Shown here one piece after another: positions 60,826 through 64,000 of a DNA stretch of 64,000 nt. Location of the stretch: assembly GCA_025094145.1 (NCBI GenBank), contig JALLLS010000120.1, positions 1 to 64,000 of the forward strand, written 5' to 3'. Position numbers and translations under genes: made by a program. The notes under the pieces were generated by a model. It was not told where the DNA came from. It made no database searches and was given only the letters and a program-made list of their open reading frames with translations. Numbering within the stretch: position 1 is the stretch's first letter; each line of letters starts with the position of its first letter. Source of the DNA: Spinellus fusiger. Taxonomy: Eukaryota > Mucoromycota > Mucoromycetes > Mucorales > Phycomycetaceae.

Positions 60826-63800
60826 ATAAACAAATATCTTTTCTTTTTAAATCTATTGATCATGACTTAACAATTCAAAATAGAGAGAGAAAGGAATACT
60901 ATAATGATAATAGTATACCAGGGAGTCTACAAGAGAGTAGATACTATGCTTTGATACTATTCTTGAAAAACAGAGTAGTCTGAGGCATTTATCCAGTGAG
61001 CAAATAGGAAATATCAGCTGCTATTACTTTCTACTCCATCTGGACTTGTCATAAATTTGGTGTGTGTGTGTGTGTTTTTTTTTTACAATAGAGTTATGAT
61101 GTACTCTTATTGATATATTTTAGTAATAAAATATTGGATTGTTTCTAAACTATAGAAATAAGACAGAATGGACCCGAGTCAACAATCTACTCACTGCAGC
61201 CATAGATAAGTTCTTTGTTTTATAAAATATTGCTTTTTATGAATTGTTATATTATAAAATGTCTCCTAATTTAGTGTGTCTGATTTCTTTCTTTTCTTTT
61301 TTTTAGGTCATCACTAATAAAACATAAATGCCAATTCAATGAAACATTGTATTATTTTATTACAGGTCTTTTACTCTAAAATTAGACGATTAGAAATGAG
61401 ATTGGATGATCGCAAATATTTTTTAGACATTGCATTTTTTTGCACAACAAAATAATAATAATAAACGCGCACACACAAACACACACTTTATCACTATTTT
61501 GATAGTTTACCCATACTATGGACTTTTATCAGTCATTCAGCCGAGACTTTGGCAATAACTGAGAAGAAAAAGGGAGATGAACCAGAAGGCTTGTCATTTT
61601 TATTGGCTCTAGTTGTATCTTTGGAATCTTTGTGGTTTTTTTTGTGATATCTACAAGAGTATTCTGGATGGGTGTCATTTTCCCTCAAAAACTATTCCCA
61701 GATTGAGACGTAATATTATTGATGTAGAATATGTGTATATTTGTGTATTCATAGAGAGATGTGTTAAGCATTTGAGCATTTGATTGAAATATAAGAGGTA
61801 GATTGGCAGTCATCTTCCCTTTAGAGTGGATCAAGATATACTTGAAGACACTCTATGTATAAGAGACGATAGCCTTGGTGCTGTGCGCCAGATCTTGTAG
61901 AATAAGTGGTTATTCATGTTTCCAATTAGTATCATGCAAAGATACCTTGATTATTAGTACTCTAGTAGGATTGGCACCTGAATTGATTGCTATATCTCCT
62001 ATAAAAATCAAATGCATGTAAAAACTATAGGTTCTTTCTACAAGCATGTTATATCTTGATAAATAGGTAGCTTATATATATTCAGAAAATAGATAGAAAC
62101 ACAATAAAGAGAAAAGAAATATAATTTTAATAACAATATTGAAGTGTCAAATGCTATTTATTAATTGATAACATTTTATTTCAGTCAATGGTTTCTTGAG
62201 TCCAAAGGTACTGCGTCAATAATAGAATGCAGATGTCGATTGTATATGATAACATTCTCCTTTTGACTGTTCTGAACTACAGCTGGTAGAAAATAAATTT
62301 TTGGACAATAGTCCAACGACAAAATGTCCAAACCATTTTCTATTGTTCAATAAGATATATTACATTCAGTAATAGAGTGAGTCTATCTCATTTGAATGTG
62401 TGCAAACATCCAGTAGAAAAATAATATAAAATAGTTTGGCTTTCAGTTTCCAGTAGTCTAATTTTAGGTTAAAATCCTATATCTTATTCAGCCAAGTCAA
62501 TAACTTGAATCATAGGTTCAATAAAAGATTGAGTCTTTAGATTGAAACCCGAGCCATAATTTAATTATTATGGAAAGACGAGAAGTAGAGCCAATTCCTT
62601 CATACACATGGCTCATGGAGTCTATCTTTATATGACTATGCTCTAGACTTAATTGGTTATTTCTTTCATCGACATGATATATATGTTTTATTCCTCCACT
62701 AATTCTACTTAATTAATTCAATAGATAAAGATAAAAGGCATGATAGCTGTTCTGAGAGTAAAAAAATAACTGGGAACACTGTCAAGATGTCTGGTGAGGC
62801 CGAGATCCTTGACAGATTTAAGATTGTCATAACGATCTCGAACACAGAGGTTCTTTTAGTGTATAGGTTAGTATGATATAATTACTACTGTCAATTGTCT
62901 GAAAATAGTTTCTACAGACACAATTGTCATAGACATATTGGAGTATAAAATTTATTGTAAAGTTTTAGATTAAATTAGTATAGATTGAATGTAAATTAGA
63001 TAGATAGGCGAATGTATAGAAAAAGGCTATTTGTATAGTTATCCTTATAATCGATCGAATCACATTATTTCCTTATAATATACTACCAATAAATAGCCTG
63101 AGAGCATAGATTCAATTCTCATTTAATAGATGTTATTTTGTTTTATTTATTTATTTGCTATAATAGAAAATATCTCCCTCTGTAAACAGGCCAAAGGATT
63201 GACTTGATTTATTTTTGTAAAAAAGTAAATGACTTCAAATTTATTGACATGTATAGCCTATCAGAAGAACTACAGACAGAGATTGGCGAGATATCTTACT
63301 TAATAAGAATGTATGAGGCAGCCACATCAGCTCTGTGTTTGAATCCTATTATGAATAATTGCTAATCTGTAGAGTCAACACAGTGGTACTGAGTTTAGAA
63401 TATACTTATGTAGCTACATGTGTTAGCGATATCAAAAGCCCAAATGAAATACATGGATGAATAGACAAAAAATGGCGTGGTTATATAGGCTGAATAAAGA
63501 CAAAGAGATAAACAGAAATGACTAGACAAAGCCAATTCGAACTTTTTATGAAAAATTATTGATAGAAAGTAGAATCTCTAGCATGCCTAACCATGCAAAA
63601 ATACACTATAGTATACTATAATACACTTGAGAAGTAGTACATGAATATTCAAATATTTCAAACAGCATGCCTTTATTCCATAGCCATAAAAAAAGTAAGT
63701 AAATCTTTGTTGATGCAGAATGGCTTCTGCTCAACTACTTTTATGTGGAAACTATGCCTATCAAGAGAAAACATCTGAGACCCTACCAGAATGTATCTTA

Positions 63801-64000
63801 ATTCCTATAAGTTTCATAAAAAGATATATAGAGCAGCTGATGGTGTGTGAATTGGAATAAGACAGAGGTCACCCTAGGTCCTGCTTATCAACTTGAACCA
63901 GAATAAATAATATTAGCATTAAGGTGTTTTGTTTAAGAAAATGGAAGAAAAATAAGCTTAATTTTAAATAAATAAATAAATCCAACCCTTATTGAAAATA
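60826..64000. other. Gene-poor AT-rich tail of the window
   Basis: No gene, RNA gene or clear mobile element found in 3.2 kb. Seen: a GT run followed by T (61061-61084), a CA-rich run (61465-61485), the 26-bp segment shared with 32148-32173 (at 62456-62481), and an imperfect palindrome TTTGGACAATAGTCCAACG...TGTCCAAA near 62298-62330. Stops are dense in all frames. Confidence 0.45.

Overview
The window is nuclear DNA from a filamentous fungus, most likely an early-diverging (Mucoromycota, probably mucoralean) species. It is AT-rich. Its genes have many short spliceosomal introns (about 45-120 nt) with GTAAG-type donors and some GC donors. It contains fungal genes such as a fused ARG5,6 and decayed Tc1/mariner elements. 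The lineage is an inference from gene content and style; no species was identified.

Layout. 0-4.2 kb: end of a small basic-protein gene, then a degenerate terminal-inverted-repeat (TIR) element (A) carrying the C-terminal part of a Fanzor/TnpB-like nuclease gene. 5.3-7.8 kb: an RCC2 orthologue with a C-terminal PHD finger. 7.8-13.4 kb: gene-poor DNA with a low-complexity GC-rich block. 13.5-15.7 kb: a gene cut off at its 5' side by a dead Tc1 element (D). 16.1-28.2 kb: IPI1, a DUF1764 protein, the N-degron E3 ligase UBR1 and a peroxisomal dienoyl-CoA isomerase. 28.4-30.3 kb: Tc1 element E, folded into a ~570-bp inverted repeat with a CAG tract in each arm. 30.3-41.2 kb: mostly intergenic or mobile DNA, including element C (large decayed ORF) and element B (second Fanzor remnant). 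41.2-54.96 kb: dense genes: DDI1, a germinal-centre kinase, MTQ1, BET3, a phytanoyl-CoA dioxygenase family gene, and the divergent arginine pair ARG5,6 and ARG1. 55.9-57.1 kb: a short TIR element. 57.3-60.8 kb: glucosidase II alpha. The last 3.2 kb shows no gene.

How things fit together. ARG5,6 (steps 2 and 3 of ornithine synthesis) and ARG1 (argininosuccinate synthase) are transcribed away from a 625-bp spacer with two exact TGACTCA sites, as expected for Gcn4/Cpc1 control. UBR1 and DDI1 belong to the ubiquitin-proteasome system; BET3 and glucosidase II act in the secretory pathway. The most unusual content is a TIR family (termini like CTACACACCAGGAGAT) with at least four copies. Two copies carry Fanzor C-termini, one carries a large unknown ORF, and one is a short derivative.

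Method limits: splicing, homology and repeat boundaries were judged by eye. Exon ends of multi-exon genes are proposals unless a motif fixes them.
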